Assembly (NCBI RefSeq): GCF_025963695.1 | Contig: NZ_JAOQAH010000068.1 | Span: 62,001-126,000, forward strand | DNA: 64,000 nt | Reading direction: 5' to 3' | Source: Segetibacter sp. | GTDB lineage: Bacteria > Bacteroidota > Bacteroidia > Chitinophagales > Chitinophagaceae | Shown here: in pieces, positions 63,020 to 64,000 of the stretch | How the letters are laid out: each line of letters opens with the position of its first letter | How positions within the stretch are numbered: position 1 is the stretch's first letter | Program-made: the position numbers and the translations under genes | The notes under the pieces: model-generated | Told to the model about the DNA's origin: nothing | The model's input: the letters and a program-made list of their open reading frames with translations, nothing else | Databases searched by the model: none

Positions 63020-63877
63020 TTATGATAATGATGTAGCATTAGCATGAAACTTCACTAAACCTTCCATCGGAGCTTTTAATACTTTTCCTAACTCTAACTG
63101 ATAGCTGTTACAAAGTTCCTGCAACACATCTTTAAACCCAAAAGCAACGCTGCCAACAAAGTTTATGGGCGAAGTCCAGCTTTCGCCGTACTTATTTAAA
63201 TGATTGAAGAAAAAGTCGTTCAAGCCATCTTCAAGTATGTTTTCAATCATGTAATGACCCCGGTTCTCTGCAAGAAAAGCGGCGAAACTTGCCAGGTAAC
63301 GGTTAGGAAAAGGTTTCTGATAAACGTTCTCCAAAATCTCCAGGTAGCTAGTAACGAACATCGCATCGAACCTTGATCTTAAATCTTCATCAAATGTGTT
63401 ATAGAGATAATACTGTATTACTTTTTTACCCAGGTGTGCCCCACTCCCTTCATCACCTAAAACGTAACCAAGGCTGGCAATATTTTTCGAGACTTCTTTT
63501 CCATCGTAATAGCAAGAATTTGAACCCGTACCTAAAATGCAGGCAATCCCTTTTTCGTTGCCACAAAGAGCGCGGGCAGCAGCAAGCAAGTCAGTGTTCG
63601 CTTCAATATCAACAGCAGGAAAGACCATTTTTAAGCTATTAACAATGGTGGTAACATTTTTAGGGTTGCCGAGGCCGGTTCCATAAAAGTGTAGTTCGTC
63701 AATCGATACGTCGCTTAGTTCAGGTAAAAGGTTTGTTCTTAATAATTCAACAATTTGTTTTTCGGCTAAAAAGTAAGGGCTAATGCCGGTGGTAAAAACT
63801 GTTTTATCTATTTCATTATCGACAAGGCACCATTCACACTTGGTAGCTCCACTATCTGCAATTAATTGTATTGGCAT
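63020..63877 (-). CDS. BadF/BadG-family amino sugar kinase (GlcNAc or MurNAc kinase)
   Basis: 285 residues of the ASKHA fold. IADSGATKCEWCLVD is the phosphate-1 motif, CILGTGSNSCYYDG the phosphate-2 motif, and VLGDEGSGAHLGKKVI the adenosine-side GDEGSG signature of BadF-type kinases. These phosphorylate N-acetylglucosamine or N-acetylmuramic acid. Its place beside murQ, in the same orientation, suggests a MurK-type role, although 650 bases separate them. GlcNAc kinase is the alternative. Confidence 0.85.
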   Translation of the reverse strand: MPIQLIADSGATKCEWCLVDNEIDKTVFTTGISPYFLAEKQIVELLRTNLLPELSDVSIDELHFYGTGLGNPKNVTTIVNSLKMVFPAVDIEANTDLLAAARALCGNEKGIACILGTGSNSCYYDGKEVSKNIASLGYVLGDEGSGAHLGKKVIQYYLYNTFDEDLRSRFDAMFVTSYLEILENVYQKPFPNRYLASFAAFLAENRGHYMIENILEDGLNDFFFNHLNKYGESWTSPINFVGSVAFGFKDVLQELCNSYQLELGKVLKAPMEGLVKFHANATSLS

Positions 63878-64000
63878 AAACTCTTATATCTAATTGTTTA
63901 AATAAACTGACCAGTCACTACAATTTGTAGCTACTTATAAATTCTATCGCTTTTTCTAACTCAATGGAAAGATCAGTTTTAGTTGAAGGTGAAGTGTGCT

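Noticed and set aside
1..64000. CRISPR arrays, rRNA, tRNA, intact prophage or integrase
   Set aside because: No regularly spaced direct repeats, no recognisable cloverleaf or rRNA text, and no recombinase or phage structural genes were seen by eye.

Overview
The window looks like a chromosomal segment of a Bacteroidota bacterium, most likely a Chitinophagaceae-like member. The support is: type IX secretion (T9SS) tails on secreted proteins, DUF4142/DUF3347/CHRD lipoproteins, the nusB-DUF1573-yajC order, a NagB fused to a PIG-L-type domain, HU-CCDC81 proteins, no Shine-Dalgarno sites, and Bacteroidota-type promoters (TAnnTTTG a few bases before many start codons). No rRNA, tRNA, CRISPR array or intact mobile element was found.

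Layout. 0-11 kb: end of a trypsin-like protease, a nucleotidyltransferase, a PLP desulfhydrase/deaminase, lipB, an RluD-type pseudouridine synthase, a large T9SS adhesin-like protein, then def-ruvX-ubiA on the minus strand. 11-16.8 kb: serine hydrolase, corA, then a decayed accessory stretch in which a GC-rich gene (a TonB-plug-like protein without a barrel) lies between two frameshifted IS66 fragments (tnpB on plus, tnpA on minus). 16.8-30.4 kb: mnmH-selD (selenouridine tRNA modification), secreted and acidic proteins, an MFS pump, a Mn-catalase/DsbA-like pair, an M61 peptidase, nagB, an FKBP lipoprotein and an HU-CCDC81 protein. 30.6-36 kb: groEL, groES, nusB-DUF1573-yajC and coaE.

36-46 kb is a signalling region: an ECF sigma factor, two receiver-less CheB proteins with cysteine-rich tails, a 1264-residue CheB-CheR-coiled coil-PAS-histidine kinase and three single-domain response regulators, with no chemoreceptor or flagellar gene. 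46-64 kb: SRPBCC protein, cyclophilin lipoprotein, MHS transporter, DUF486 protein, L,D-transpeptidase-like protein, purK, PAP2 phosphatase, lipoproteins, an ABC-F ATPase, a formimidoylglutamase/arginase-family enzyme, a CHRD lipoprotein, a T9SS protein and a murQ/BadF-kinase pair for amino sugar recycling.

Two dispersed intergenic sequences stand out. The 12-mer CGTTGCGTCGCA occurs nine times on either strand, never inside a gene I accept, and once between groES and groEL. A 20-mer, AAGTGAGTGACACAACAATG, occurs three times. All functional calls come from reading motifs by eye; no database search was run.
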